Source of the DNA: Primulina eburnea
Taxonomy: Eukaryota; Streptophyta; Magnoliopsida; Lamiales; Gesneriaceae
Direction of reading: 5' to 3'
DNA: 64,000 nucleotides
Assembly: GCF_022965805.1 (NCBI RefSeq)
Contig: NC_133101.1
Location: 9,027,069-9,091,068 of the forward strand
How positions within the stretch are numbered: the first letter of the stretch is position 1; each line of letters starts with the position of its first letter. The notes beneath the pieces are model-generated. The model made no database searches and had not been told where the DNA came from. It saw only the letters and a program-made list of their open reading frames with translations. A program made the position numbers and the translations under genes. This document shows, piece by piece, positions 23,531-36,519 of the stretch.

Positions 23531-24913
23531 GCAACTCAACGAAGTGTATGTGTGGATAAATTATTGTCACTATCACCTCCTCTCAAAATTTGTCATGATG
23601 AAATATTTGAGGTAAAATGTGGTTAAGATAGTATATCGGTTTAGTTTCGTATGAGATCATTTGATTTGTGATCGGGTATAACTTGATTAGTATTATATTA
23701 ATTTAATTAAATTAATAATGTTTTGTAAATTATTTGATAAAAAGATTTATAAAGATTGAGATTGAAAATGATAATAGCCTTATTTCATTATTTAGTTGAA
23801 TTAACGACAAATATTACAAAATACCTTAATATGGTACTTTATTTTTTTTTAATTTCTTAAATTATGATATTTAATTAATATCTCAATATATATCTCAATC
23901 TTACACTTTTTTACAAGTTTCATTAAAATCATACCAGTAAATGTCATTTTTCTTATAATATTTCTCCAATGAAAATGAATATTGAGTGCATGTACATTCT
24001 ATATGTTTTTTGCAACAAAAAAAAAAATTTATTTACAATATAATTTGATTATTTAATTTATTTCATCTTTATTCGTATAAAGAATAAATGACGATATTTT
24101 AAAAAGAATGAAAATTACTTTATACTTTTGAACTAAATTTATGATATAATCCTTATAATTTTTTAATCAATATAATCCTTATAATAAATATGAATTATAT
24201 AGATAATTTATTATCATTTGTTATATATTACAATTTTACATATTTTTTAACTAAGTATTACATAATATTTTATTTATATATGTGTTTTACTACATATATT
24301 TATTTGAGTGATATTTTATTAAAATTTTATTTCACTGAAATTATTAATCACCAATATTAATTTATAAATGATTGATTCTGATATAAATTAATTATCTACA
24401 ATATGTATTCTAAAAAAACATAGAAATTTAAATAAAATCTGCATGGATAAAAGTTAGCAAAAGCATAAGTGATATTTAACTTAATGATAAGTTTAATGAT
24501 TTTATTTTAATATTATTATGATAATTTAGTAAATTAAGAGAATTTTATCTGACTTTTGTCTATGTGTGATCAATTTAAGTACGTTTTGTTTTTGATTTTG
24601 GTAAAATTCACTATTATGTTAATTTTACTTTTATTGTTTTTCATTTTGAATGATATTTGGATGAAAAATATTTTTGCTGATTTATCATTTAAGAGTTGTC
24701 ATTATATCGCGGATTGAAAAATGTCATATAAATAAGTAAATATATATGATTTATTGTCATGATGTATTTTTATGTATTGTGTTTTGTTATATTTAGATTG
24801 ATAAATAATTATAAACCTAATGTTCTTCAAACCATTTTAAACATTATCTGATTCTCGTGATTATATTTTTCATTATTAGTTAACCATGTGCATTGCACGT
24901 GAATATTCCAAGT
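22890..24913. other. AT-rich tail of the outer Helitron-like insertion
   Basis: No gene is seen. It contains an (ATT)n microsatellite at about 23487-23530 and ends with the hairpin CATGTGC-ATT-GCACGTG near 24886-24902. The DNA is non-coding and AT-rich throughout. Confidence 0.6.
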
Positions 24914-25986
24914 TATATTAAATATGTCATTTGTAGAGATAATATGTAAATTTTTTAATTGAATGAAATATTTTAGTTATGAGTAAATTATATATATAAA
25001 AAATTACTTACTTAAATGTTGGGTGTGATTAATTAACTTTAAAATTTACTAGCCAATTTACGGTTTAATTAATTTCCACGTGCATGAGTGTCGCCGAATT
25101 ATGCGTAAATGAGATTCTACCTAGTTATAAATAGGTAAATAGTCATTTTGGTCCTATAACTTAGATCAATAGTGGGTTTGATTCAGTAAATATTCAAAAC
25201 TTATAAAATAGTCCAATAACTTTTCTTTTTTGACTCTTTTGATTTTGTTGATAACGCCAAATTGAAAAAAATGACTAAAATTAAAAATACTAATAATAAA
25301 GATAAATTCGACACACACAGACAATCGTAATAAAAAATAGGCAAATATCATACGTACGGATAACAAAAATATAATTTAAGATTTTTAATGTGCCAAACAA
25401 GCATTGTTGAGGACTTCTTGGACAGACAACATCGATGTAGTTGTTTTTCTAGTGTTTGGTTTTGGGATGGGAATGGGAGTGTGGGCATTTTTGGAGAAGA
25501 ATTAGAGAAGATGAATATTTAAGAAAATATTTTGTTGTTTGTAGATTTTATTTATTTATAATTAATAATTAATTTTTAATGTCTAAGATGTAAAAAGTCA
25601 CAGATGTGCTCTTCAAAATCCCAAAAATGTCCAAGTTATTAGTTTATGTTAGCATGTTTGTTGTCAAATAAGTATTTATCGGTCATCAATCAAGGTTCTG
25701 ACACAAAAAAAGAAGACTGAAATCCAAATAAATGTGAGTTAGTGTACTAAGACAGTAAATTGACTTACGATCGGACCAAAACTGAAAAATGTGTTAGTTA
25801 TGAGATGAAGACGCAACTCTCCCATTTTTAGCTTATACATTATATTTTATCAATGACGTGCATTAATACAAGCTTGTAAAAGATAAAAATAACATAATTT
25901 ATTTAGCTAATGGCTTGAATTAAATATTTTAACGAAATATTCATTATCCCCTAAAAATATGTATAACATTAATATAAATTATTATT
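24914..25986. repeat. Segmental duplication copy A, part 2
   Basis: Similarity to 58281-59520 resumes at TATATTAAATATG and continues through GATTAATTAACTTTAAAATTTACTAG, GGACAGACAACATCGATGT and TTGTAAAAGATAA. It ends at AACATTAATATAAATTATTATTG, immediately before a gypsy-type LTR. No gene is seen. Copy B has an extra solo LTR (59239-59489) that this copy lacks. Confidence 0.85.
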
Positions 25987-25987
25987 G

Positions 25988-27348
25988 TGATGATACCCTG
26001 GAAAGCGCTCGGGTCATTCTTGGACTCGACTCCACAAAATGTCCCAAACGACGATGCACATGACCATACAAGCAACAAATCCGTAAGCCCGACGTTTGAC
26101 ACCAAAAGCATTCCTACGACTTCTAATTCAATTCAGTACCTAATGACACAAAAAGAAACACCAACAATCATCCCAACAACATTCTTGATAAACCTAAACG
26201 CAGCAGAGATCACCCATCGACCCCCAACGAAGCCTGTAACAATAAACTTCAAGAACACGTCAAAAACGCATTTTCAGAAAATCGCAGTTTGAGCAGTCCC
26301 AGGAAAACGATCATAACTTACTCATTTATTATCCAAATATTTGAAATTTACTGTCAAATCGAAGGTATCAAAAAGTTCTACGTTTTATATGTTGAAACTT
26401 TTTCCAAAAGATCGACTGAAAAGTCACAGTATTTAAAATGACAGCAAAATTTGAGTTTTGAGATCCAAAAACGTTTCAAAATCGATCAAATCATTTTTGC
26501 TTAAACTTTTGCATAACATTCACATAGTTTTCATACAATAAACATCAAAATATTTAATATGACAAGATCGATGCAGAAACGAAAGAATAAACATGTCTTT
26601 TGATATTAAAATTTACCGAACCGGCAATACCGAAGCGGAGACGGAGTGAGGGTTGATCCGGGACGAACGTGGCGCTAAAATCCTTGAAAAAAACACACGA
26701 AAATTTTGTTGGAATTGCTGAGGAAATGGGGCGGCTGCACTAGACACCAAGAATCCTAGTTTTCTCTCTAAAAAATATTAAAAATCTGAAAATAGAGTGT
26801 GAAGTAAGTGTGTGTATGTTTGTACGCGTGTGTGTGTGTGAAAATAGGTGTGTGTGCGGGTTTTGGGTAGTGGGGAGGGGATTATAGATGTTAATTAGGA
26901 AAATAAATTGCTTAATTATTAATTAACAACTAATTAAAATTCTAATCCACCTCTAACTTTAACAAAATCTCTTAATTTAAAATAAAGTGCACATGTAATT
27001 AATCTTTAAAAGTTTTAAAATTCTAAAATCACTAAATAAATAATCAAGCTTTAAAATGCTAAAACTTAATAAATTATTTAAAATGCCCCATCTTTAACTT
27101 AAAATAATTTACCACATTTAAAAATTGCCAAAATCGTCACTGATCTCTTTTCCTCGATTTCGCCTCGAATAATCGCTGAAACATGAAACTCAAGAAAAAT
27201 ATTTTAACGTGCATCACATAAACATAAATAATTAAAATAATGCATTTATATAATTCACGAATCGTTAAAACTCTTTTTAAAATTAAATAAATAATTTAAC
27301 AATTAAATAAATGCATGTGTTATACATGTACTGAATTTGGGCACTACA
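25988..27348 (-). mobile_element. Ty3/gypsy chromovirus-type solo LTR or LTR fragment
   Basis: Read on the minus strand it begins TGTAGTGCCCAAATTCAG, a start typical of long LTRs of the Tekay/Del type. It then has a purine/AC-rich leader (about 26810-26860) and a GC-richer block around 26630-26760. Its far end is not defined: no matching target duplication was found (GATCC on the right, TATTG on the left), and no coding region of such an element follows. The 101-codon frame 25987-26292 lies wholly inside it and is taken as non-coding. Confidence 0.5.
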
Positions 27349-28650
27349 GATCCCACGAATATTAATTATTTAAAACTGTATATTAATTACCATAATTGTC
27401 ATAGTTCAACTTTATTTAGAAAAATCAATGAGATAGTTTATAATCAATTCAGACAAAATAACAAATTATGTAAATCTTATGCACGCAGTCGAGATTTGGT
27501 GAGTAAAGCAATCTAGAGATATGATTTCGTCGAGTCTCTCCTATGCTAAATTAAAATTGACTAACATTTAATTAAACCGCACCATATTTATTAACCAAGA
27601 ACTCACAATATTTTCTATTCCCTTTTTCAAGTGATAAATAGAACTGTATTACTTATTACTGATTTTAATATGTCTATTCAAAATCATGTAACACGTAATA
27701 AATGCACACAAGGTTCTCTTATGGATTCGCTAAAGTTATACGTCTTTTGCACGTTATAAACATCTGACGATGCAATTTCCCCTGTCCTAATTTTGATCAC
27801 CTCTCTCGAGTGTTAGATCTCAATTATTAGATCAGTTGAATTATGGCCAGTAATCCAAAACCATTAAAGACAAGAAATCACAAATAAACACGATGAATTA
27901 ATTCAATGAAAATTCAAAACGTCAATAACATAGGTTCGACCACGACTACGTCAATCTCTAGAAAATAGAATTAGTCCATGCTCAAATCTAGATCAGAACA
28001 AAACTTGTTTGAAGTCATTAAAACATAAAAATAAAGAACCGAATTAGAAACGTGTTGAAGAGAGATGAAAGTGCGTCTCCGTGTCCGGATTCAGCGTCTT
28101 TATACTCCATACTTCGCATTCCGTCGTTGGCTCTCGCTTTTTTCCTTTCGCTCTATGATATGGCGGCTGTGTCACAATTTTTTTAGAACCATTTCCAAAG
28201 CCCTCATCGAGACCTATTTGATTTTGAAATATCGCGCCGCGCGCATATGCGCGGGTGCTTCTGTGTGTTGGCTTTCTTCATGCACGCTCATGCGCGTCAT
28301 TGCTCCGCGCACATGCACGGAGTCTTCTGTTTTGTTCATCCGGAATTCCTTCGAGGGCGCATATGCGTGCCCATGTCCAGCGCATATGCGTGGGGTTCTC
28401 TGGTCTCGCCTCATGCCTCGCGCGCACATGCGCTCCATGAGTGGCGCATATGCGCGGTCTCACTGCCCTCAATGCTTGATTTGCTCACACTTCTTCTCCT
28501 AAGCACAATTTTAGTTTATTTTCACGCCCAGGTCGTAGTCGTAACTAAATTCCTGCAATCACACCTAACAAAAACGCATAATTCTTCCCAAGAAAACTAA
28601 CAATCTATATGAATTATAAGGATAATTTAAGTGCACAAAAGCACTTATCA
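27349..28650 (-). mobile_element. Second gypsy-type LTR fragment with GCGCATATGCGC palindromes
   Basis: On the minus strand the sequence begins TGATAAGTGCTTTTGTGCAC at 28650, a common gypsy LTR start. The GC-rich part (28231-28460) holds at least six palindromes of the type GCGCATATGCGC or CGCGCACATGCG. The other end abuts the preceding LTR at 27348 and no target duplication was found. Open frames in this block (28065-28502 and others) run through the palindromes on both strands and are not believed. Confidence 0.45.
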
Positions 28651-29387
28651 TGTAGCTCTATGTCTGATGAAGCTACAGAATCTGATGAACCTTCCGCCAC
28701 TGTTCCCCCACCGGAGACTATCCAGCCTGATGAAGATGAGATTTCGTTGGCCCAATTTATGACCACCTTGAAGAAGGACAAGCATCATGACCCTTCTACT
28801 TCTGAGCCTCCACAGAGCACTCCTCTTGATGACTCCAGTGATGAGAAAATGCAAGAATCTGCAGAAAGCCTCCCCGATAGTGAAGACTCTGGTGCATCCT
28901 CTCACAGTTTGAGGGAACTTCTAATGAGGCTACTGCCTCTGTCCCTGAAAGCAATGAAGATTCTCATACTCCTCCAGATGTTGCCCCGGATATTGAGGAC
29001 ACTAAGGACAACACCGATCTCTCTCAATATGATCTCACTACTGCCTTTAGTGACAAGTTCTACACTGAGCAGGCAGTTGCTCAGTGGAATTTATATGCAC
29101 ATCGCGACTTCGTGGAGGAAAAGAATGTTGATACCGATGCCTTTGCGAGACACAATTTGCTCACATTTCTCCAACACTGCCACCTCCTTTCTGACAAAGC
29201 TTTTGATAACAATGAATTCTCCAAAATGATAATTTTTTATTTACAGTGTAAGAATATATATAAAAATGTATATGATATGATCGGGATATCATTTGCAATC
29301 ACAAATAAATGAAATTGATTTACCAGCCTAATCATTGTACTGATTTTCCTCTAATCGATACAGATCAGGAAATTGAATGAAATATTA

Positions 29388-32300
29388 TTACTTTCCTTCT
29401 ACATGCCCCCGCAAGATGGAGTGTCGTGAGGAGAGTCCAATCTTGGAGTGAATGTCGGCAAAACGTCCTCGAGCTAGTGGTTTTGTTAGTGCATCCGCTA
29501 GTTGATCAGCTGAAGACACATGGGCCACCCGAACAGCTCCACTTTGGACGCGTTCTCGAATGAAATGATAGTCTAGAGCAACATGTTTCATGCGAGAGTG
29601 AAAAACCGGGTTTGCACAAAGTTGAGTTGCTCCAATGTTGTCACAATAAATTGTCGGTGGATGAGGAATGTGAATACCAAGTTCAGTAAAAAGTGAACAT
29701 ATCCAGCTTAGTTCTGCAGATGTTGTTGCAACTGAGCGGTATTCTGCTTCGGTGGAAGATCGAGCGACTGTTCGTTGTTTCTTAAAGCTCCATGAAATCG
29801 GGTTTCGGCCGAGATATATGGTGAAAGCACTTGTAGAGGTAAAGTCATCTGGATTTCCACCCCAATCTGCATCTGAGAACGCATGTAATGAAATAGGAGA
29901 ATCACGATAAAGTATGAGACCATGATCGATTGTGCCACATAGATAACGAAGGAGACGCTTAACTGCATTCCAATGGTCAACTGTTGGTTTATGCATAAAC
30001 TGGGATAATTTATTGACTGCATATGCAATATCTGGTCTAGTGAGTGAGAGGTATTGGAGACTTCCGACTATGGTTCGAAATTCCTTGGGGTCTGAAAGTT
30101 GTGTTCCAGAGTGCAAGCTAAGAGTTGGGGTTGTTGCAATAGGGGTAGAAACTGGCTTGGCATCTAGAATGTTGGTGCGAGTGAGGAGATCTTGAATGTA
30201 GTGTTGTTGAGACAGGAAGAGCCCATGTTTGTGAGCAAGGACTTCAACACCAAGAAAGTATGATAAGAGACCTAGATCTTTTAGTGAGAACTTTGAGGCC
30301 AGTGACGTGATGAACCGTTGAACTTTATCAGTACTTGCTCCAGTGATGATTATATCATCAACATAAACCAATAGATATATTTGAGATTCATCAGTATTGA
30401 GAACAAATAAGGATGTATCTGCATGAGAATTTGAGAAACCTGACAGTAAGAGGAACTGTCTCAGTTCATAATACCAGGCACGTGGGGCTTGCTTGAGACC
30501 ATATATTGCTTTACAAAGTTGGCATACATGTGTCGGTTTATCATGGTCAACAAAGCCCGGTGGTTGTTCCATGAATACCTCATCAGACAAATGGCCTTGT
30601 AAGAAAGCATTATTAATATCAAGCTAGCGAAGAGGCCATCCACGGGTGACTGCTATGCTTAACACTAAGCGTATTGTTGTAGGTTTTATAACTGGACTAA
30701 ATGTATCATTATAGTCCACTCCAGATCGTTGATGAAATCCTTTTGCAACTAGGCGAGCTTTATACCTATCAACAGAGCCATCAGGTAAGCGTTTAGTGCG
30801 ATAAATCCACTTACATCCAACAACATTTTTGTGTGGAAACATGTGGAACAATTTCCTAAGTTCCATTGTGGACAAGGGCATCATACTCCTCAGACAAAGC
30901 ACGACGCCATTTAGTGTCTTTGATAGCTTGGGTATGTGATGTTGGTTCAAGGTCATGATGATCGATGGTGGCTATGAGGCTTAGTTTTTGAGCTGGTTTG
31001 TGAATCGAGTTCATGGATCTGGTGGTCATAGGATGGGTGTTCGGAGGAGGGAAAGATTTTGAGGTTATAGTGTTATCCAATTGATTTTGGGCTGGTGGTA
31101 GGTCAATAGGTGGAGATCCGAGATTTGTTTCTGGAAAGATTGTTGAGTTGGAAAATGGAGTATGTGGATCAACACACGGGGAAGATTGCCGTCTTTCAGG
31201 GGCTGGTTCCATTGATGTCGAGTAGAGTGGCACAGATGGAATTGTGAACGTAGGAGGAAGCCAAGAAGAGAGTGTGTCTGATTGAGTGCGAGGTAGAGTA
31301 CTTTGTATAAAAGATAAGGGAAAAACAGATTCAAAAAACCTAACATGGCGAGAGACATATACTTTGGATGTGGTTGGATCAAGACAGTGGTGCGCACTTT
31401 GGGTAAGTGAGTATCCTAGAAAAACACATGGAGTAGACCGAGGCTCAAGTTTATGGGAAGTATATGGACGTAGCCATGGATAACAAAGACAGCCAAAGAC
31501 ACGTAGTTTGGAGTATTTGGGTGACGAGTTGAGAATTTTTTCATAAGGTGAGGATAACTCTAGGGTAGGAGTTGGCATACGATTAATGAGATAGACGGCA
31601 GTTGTGAATGCATAATTCCAATATGACAGAGGCAGTGAAGCATGGTGAAGTAGTGAAAGGCCAGTTTCAACGATGTGTTTATGACGCCGTTCTGAAAATC
31701 CATTGTGTTCAGGGGTGTGGGGCGGAGTGGTCAAATGTGTTATTCCAGATTTTGCAAGAAAACTTGTGAGAGCTATGTATTCTCCCCCATTATCTGTGTA
31801 AAGAGTCCTTATGACCTGCTGAAAATATTTTTCCACAATAGACTTAAATCGAATCAAGACATCTTGAACATGAGATTTACGTTTGAGAGGATAATACCAT
31901 GTGCATTTGGTGAAGTGGTCAACAAATATGACATAATATTTGAAATTCTCAGTGGACTCGATGGGAGATGTCCAGACATCAGAAAAAATAATTTCTAGTG
32001 GTTGCGTTGATAAAATGGATGAGGTAGAGAATGTTAATTTGTGACTTTTATTGCATTGACAAGCATTACAAGGCTGAGTGTGAGAAGAAGAGTTTGACAA
32101 ATCTAAATTAAAATTTGAAATAATATGTTGTAAGATAGCTTTTGATGGATGACCTAAGCGATGATGCCACTCAGAAGAACTGGCTTTGACGCTGGAGAAA
32201 GCAACTAGTGGAGTTGAGGTAGAGGATGAGATTGGCCACTCATACACGCCATCTTTAGTGTGACCCGTTAGGATAATTGCCCCGTGCTTAGATTCTTCAC

Positions 32301-33617
32301 ATAAAATGTAGTGGGTGAGAATTCAACAGAAACATTATTTGAGTTGCAAAGTTGATAAATAGAAATTAGATTCTTTTTCATATTTGGAACACAAAAGACA
32401 CTGCTCAAGTTTACAGTTCGAGTTGCAGTGGAAAGTGAGGTGGAACCAGTATGAGTGATTTGAAAACCCGTGCCATCGCCAATCATAATGTCGTCATTGC
32501 CATGATAAGGAGTATGAAGGGACAAATTATTCAAGTCAGTTGTCACATGATGCGAGGCACCACTATCAAGGAGCCATGATGGTGCTTCTGAGGATGTTGC
32601 CGCTGCATAATGTGCACGTGGTTTCCAAGGTGTAGGAGGGCAAAAATATGAGGTGGATTGTGGTCGAGATGATTGATTTCTAGATATTTGTACCAATTGG
32701 AAGTTTGGGCACCTTTTTGCACTGTGTCCTTTGATACCACATGCCTGACATGTTCCACGATATGGTCGAGGATTTAGACGATCTCCTCGTGGAGGAAATT
32801 TATTTGTGGTGGAGGAAAGTCCAGATTTTTTGAACTTGGGGATGATTTTGGCGCCATGATTGTTGATGATCTTGATTTTGTGGTGAATGCCAATTCTTGC
32901 TTCGTTGGGTTGCAACAAGAGCAGAATTAGGAAGAGAAGTTGGTGGGGGGTTGCAATTGGTGCAACGAATGCTCTTTATTCAATAGCTTTTCATGTAGTT
33001 CATCAAATGAAATTGGTGTTTCTCGAGCATTGACAGCATCTACGATCGATTTATATTCTTCACCGAGGCTGTCGAGAATTACATCGACAAGATCTTCTTC
33101 ATCATATGGCTTTCCAAGGATGGCGAGTTCATCGGCTCGACTCGCATGAATGTCATAAACTCAGTTATTGTTCGTGAGCCTTTTACAACACCTTTGATCT
33201 GATCTTTAGTTTGCTTGATATGGCCACGTGTCGGTTTGGCATATGTATTGTTGAGAATATACCAAGCTTCTGCAGATGTAGTGGCACGAGCAAGAATTGG
33301 AATAATAGAGGCGATGAGGGATCCAATGATAGCACTGTAGATTAGCTTGTCTTGACGAATCCAAGTGTAGTACGCCGGATTTGTGGTGATGGATTCACCT
33401 TGTGCAATTGTTTTTGAAGGGCATGGATGAGATCTATGAAACCATCCAGATTGTACCCAATAAGAGTGGCCATGAACTGCATTTTCCATGAGAGATAATT
33501 TGTGGTGGTGAGTTTAAGAATCCCGTGAGAAGAGATGTTTATGGCTATAAGATGTTCTTGAGAAACCGAGATAATGGGTTGGGTATTTGGGGTGGTAGTG
33601 TTGGTGTCTGAAGCCAT
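29388..33617 (-). pseudogene. Gag-pol of the 4.7 kb copia element, broken
   Basis: Starting at 33617 (MASDTNTTTPNTQ), gag has NYLSWKMQFMATLIGYNLDG and a zinc knuckle CQACGIKGHSAKRC near 32725. The protease has LLDSGASHHVTTDL. The integrase has WHHRLGHPSKAIL and the three acidic positions in FSDVWTSP, LYTDNGGEY and GFSERRHKH. RT has [23 protein letters not shown] and YVDDIIITG. RNase H has STEAEYRSVATTSAEL. The frame shifts at least in gag, between protease and integrase, and between integrase and RT, and a TAG interrupts RT near 30628. The pol frame ends at 29388, inside the LTR, so the coding sequence overlaps the polypurine tract and the LTR start. Confidence 0.9.
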
Positions 33618-33709
33618 GACACGTGAATGAAAGTGACAAATGTTGGAAATATGGATGACATTAGGACAGGAAAAAAAATTGTTTAATGATGTGGGTCAAG
33701 GATCAACTT

Positions 33710-33721
33710 GCTCTGATACCA
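33710..33721 (-). promoter_or_regulatory. Primer-binding site, initiator tRNA-Met
   Basis: TGGTATCAGAGC on the minus strand directly adjoins the LTR at 33722. Confidence 0.9.
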
Positions 33722-35063
33722 TGACAAAGCTTTTGATAACAATGGATTCTCCAAAATGATAATTTTTTATTTACAGTGTAAGAATATATATACAAATGTA
33801 TATGATATGATCGGCATATCATTTGCAATCACAAATAAATGAAATTGATTTACTAGCCTAATCATTGTACTGATTTTCCTCTAATTGATACAGATCAGGA
33901 AATTGAATGAAATATTATTACTTTCATTCTACACTCTCCACAGTCTCTGCTGTCACACCATTTAGTCGAAGACCTGTGCTGGAATTCTACTCCAATCTAT
34001 CACCTGGTGTAGGTGATGAAAGGTATGCTATATACGTGAATGTTTTTGTTCATGACAAAATATATAAGTTTAGTCCTACCACAATAAACTCCTACTATCA
34101 GACACCAACAGAGGATGAGGATGAACTTGCCCCAGACATTCATATGATCACTTATACACTCACAGGGGGCCTCTTTACACAATTTCTAGCCCATCCTCAG
34201 CGCTTTCCAGCCGCCAATCTTACATCGTTCTACTCAGTACTCCACAAATTGTCCATCGCAATTGGACACCGTCCACAAACACCACCATTGTGACAAGACA
34301 CCAAGCAATGGTTCTGTACTCCATCGGGACGAATGGAGTCTTCAACTTTGGGAAGCTGGTGTTCAAAACAATGCTTCAATATGATGATGGAGGGCTCAAT
34401 GCGTCAAAGCTCCCGTTTCCAAGTTTAATCTATGAGTTGCTGGTCTCTCAAGGCTTTGTTCGGAATGTTGATGAGCACATGTTTGACATCAGTGAACTAT
34501 TCAAGATTGCTTCTGCATTCTTTAAGGACAACCGGAAGGTTGATCTTCCCTGGTGCGCCCCCACTACGCTTTTTACAAGTGCCACTCCCCCGAGCAAGTC
34601 TTACACCCCCAAGTCCATGGATTTTATACTTCTCACCACGGATGAAGTTAACGCACAAATCAATCATGCGTTGTCCAAAATTCTTCAAGACAAGGCTGAA
34701 ATAGCCTATTATGAAACTTTTATTGCTGATTACATGCTACTTCTGGAAGTGGGTGTCCATTCTGGAAAAAAAAAAAGAGATGATGATCAAACACCTACTA
34801 GAGAAGCTGGTCCATCGGGGACCAAGGACGATGAAGATACTGATGAAGGGGATGAGAACTGATAAGAGAATGGCTGTGTTTCTTTTCTTTTGCTCTATCA
34901 GTTTGCTATGATTTATTTGCTAGGAGATATGTTCTGCCCAGTGCTTGTTGTAATTGCTTAATGAACTGTTAATGAAATTGTGCAGGTGTTGTCCTAAGTG
35001 TTGCCAAAAAAGCTAACAACACTCGTACTAACTTTATTTTATTCATGGGGAGAAAAATTCTCT

Positions 35064-35931
35064 AATTCAGGGGGTGATGACTTGAGCTAACAAGGATAAA
35101 TGAGTTTAATCTCATTTTATCCAGAAAGAAAAAAAGAGGAAAATTGAAGAGAAATATAATCTCTTAGTATATTTACTTAATTTAAATGATTTCCTTAATA
35201 TTATATTTTCCTTGTTGATTTGATTGAGTATAATATCTTATGAGATTTTGTCTTTTTAGATAATGAAATAATTATGCAAATATTATCATGATATGATATT
35301 AATCTTCAAAATGAGCTTTTTCCTAATAAAAATTTACTTTCCTTGTTTAATAGGTTTCCTTGTGGAGATAAACTTGAGGAGAGAGAAAGTCTACATATAA
35401 GAGAAACAAGGACATTGTTAAAGCTCTCCCTCTCGATCAATAATAAACGCACTTGTGCACGTTGTGGATTTCGGAAAAATAATTTTTCAAGGGACGTGCT
35501 GTTTTGAATAGTGTTGTTGCTCGTGATGTCGTAATTGTTGGAGACATTTCAGACAACACGCGTGCAAGTGTTGGCTGAAGATTGTTTCGTTGCTCCAAGA
35601 TTTTGGCATCACGTTTTTTCTTTCTTATTTATGTTTTAGTATTTTTAATCGTTTCTAGAAAGCTATTTGTTTTCTCAACGTGTTGAGGAAATTGATTTCA
35701 GTCTTAATCACTATTGATTGGTTTTTGTAAACATTTTGGTTTTCTAGTGATTAATTTTTGCCCTGAGGCACCGCGCAAGTATTTATACTTGTGCAAATTT
35801 AATCTTGTCCATCTATTTATTTAAAGTCAATTTGTGTTACAAACTTTAATATTCTGCTGCATGTTGTCTTAAATATTGTAACATTTAGCACAACATTTAA
35901 TTCTGATAAAACACAAATTTACAATCTTACA
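35064..35931 (+). repeat. Polypurine tract and 3-prime LTR of the Sirevirus remnant
   Basis: AATTCAGGGGG (35064-35074) is a polypurine tract followed by TGATGACTTGAGC. The putative LTR (35075-35931, 857 bp) ends CAATCTTACA. It contains a TATA-like CTACATATAAG near 35390 and a T-rich leader resembling a transcribed region. The sequence 34863-35063 is non-coding between the env-like stop and the tract. No partner LTR was found in the window, so the boundaries are inferred from the TG...CA ends. Confidence 0.5.
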
Positions 35932-36075
35932 CTACTGGTGTTATATAAACTCACATCTGTCAAGCGTTATATCTTACAAATAATAAGAGTAAAAGATAAG
36001 AGCCATATATGGCAAGCCCAAGATTTAATTTATTTTAAAATGGTAATTATCTTCAGCAATCCAACCAACTATAAT

Positions 36076-36425
36076 TTATTTATAAAACTCCATGATCCAG
36101 AGTGGGAGCACATGACAAACTACTCTAGATTCTTTGAACCCCGCTTGCTTTGCCAAAGCATGAAATTCCTTTTCTGTCCTCTCCTTCCACCCGGGTTATA
36201 CGCTAACATTAGTACATCAACTTGGAAATTACATATAAGTCCATCGGCTGGGGTCTCTGCAAGGATGCATTCTACGATGATGATTTTTCCATTATTCGGA
36301 AGTGCTTCATGGCATCTCTTCAATATTTTCAAGCAATATGTATCGCTCCAGTCATGAAGAATCCACTATGATATAACAAAAAGGAAATAATTGAATCACT
36401 CTAACTAAACCAAATCCATTAATAA

Positions 36426-36519
<94 letters not shown>

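Larger units (their letters stand above)
6476..24913. mobile_element. 18.4 kb Helitron-like insertion in copy A, with nested elements
   Basis: Copy B has an empty site at 58280/58281 (AATGTAA/TTATATT), which defines this block to within 1 bp. The block starts with TC (TCTACTTATT), is preceded by A and followed by T. About 11 nt before its right end is the hairpin CATGTGC-ATT-GCACGTG. These are Helitron hallmarks: insertion between A and T, no target duplication, 5-prime TC and 3-prime hairpin. The last bases CCAAGT deviate from the usual CTRRT, so the family is uncertain. No RepHel protein was seen. Most of the length is younger nested elements, listed separately. Confidence 0.6.
29192..33933 (-). 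mobile_element. Ty1/copia retrotransposon, 4.74 kb, Ale/Retrofit-like
   Basis: Two 212-bp LTRs (29192-29403 and 33722-33933; six differences seen by eye) flank a minus-strand gag-pol. The flanks CTTTC and CTCTC look like a 5-bp target duplication with one change. The tRNA-Met primer site is at 33710-33721. The polypurine tract (CTTGCGGGGGCA on the minus strand) adjoins 29404. Short length and short LTRs suit the Ale/Retrofit lineage; this is by size and style, not by phylogeny. Confidence 0.9.
28660..34862 (+). pseudogene. Env-like / plant transposon protein gene split by a copia element
   Basis: The frame starts MSDEATESDEPSATVPPP at 28660 with an acidic, proline-rich head. After one or more frame changes it reaches FARHNLLTFLQHCHLLS at 29191, where the copia element 29192-33933 is inserted. 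The continuation begins at 33936 with VLEFYSNLSPGVGDERYAIY, VHDKIYKFSP and LTGGLFTQFL, then after a stop near 34292 VLYSIGTNGVFNFGKLVF and DEVNAQINHALSKILQDK, ending acidic (DDEDTDEGDEN) at 34862. This matches the putative plant transposon protein family carried by Sireviruses. The polypurine tract and LTR that follow (35064-35931) fit a decayed Sirevirus whose gag-pol is lost. Confidence 0.65.

Noticed and set aside
25987..26292. 101-codon frame at the start of the gypsy-type LTR
   Set aside because: It has no domain match, begins at the LTR edge and has low-complexity threonine/proline content expected from a long LTR.
28065..28600. Overlapping open frames on both strands rich in C, H and R
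   Set aside because: They run through the repeated GCGCATATGCGC palindromes of an LTR and open equally in several frames.
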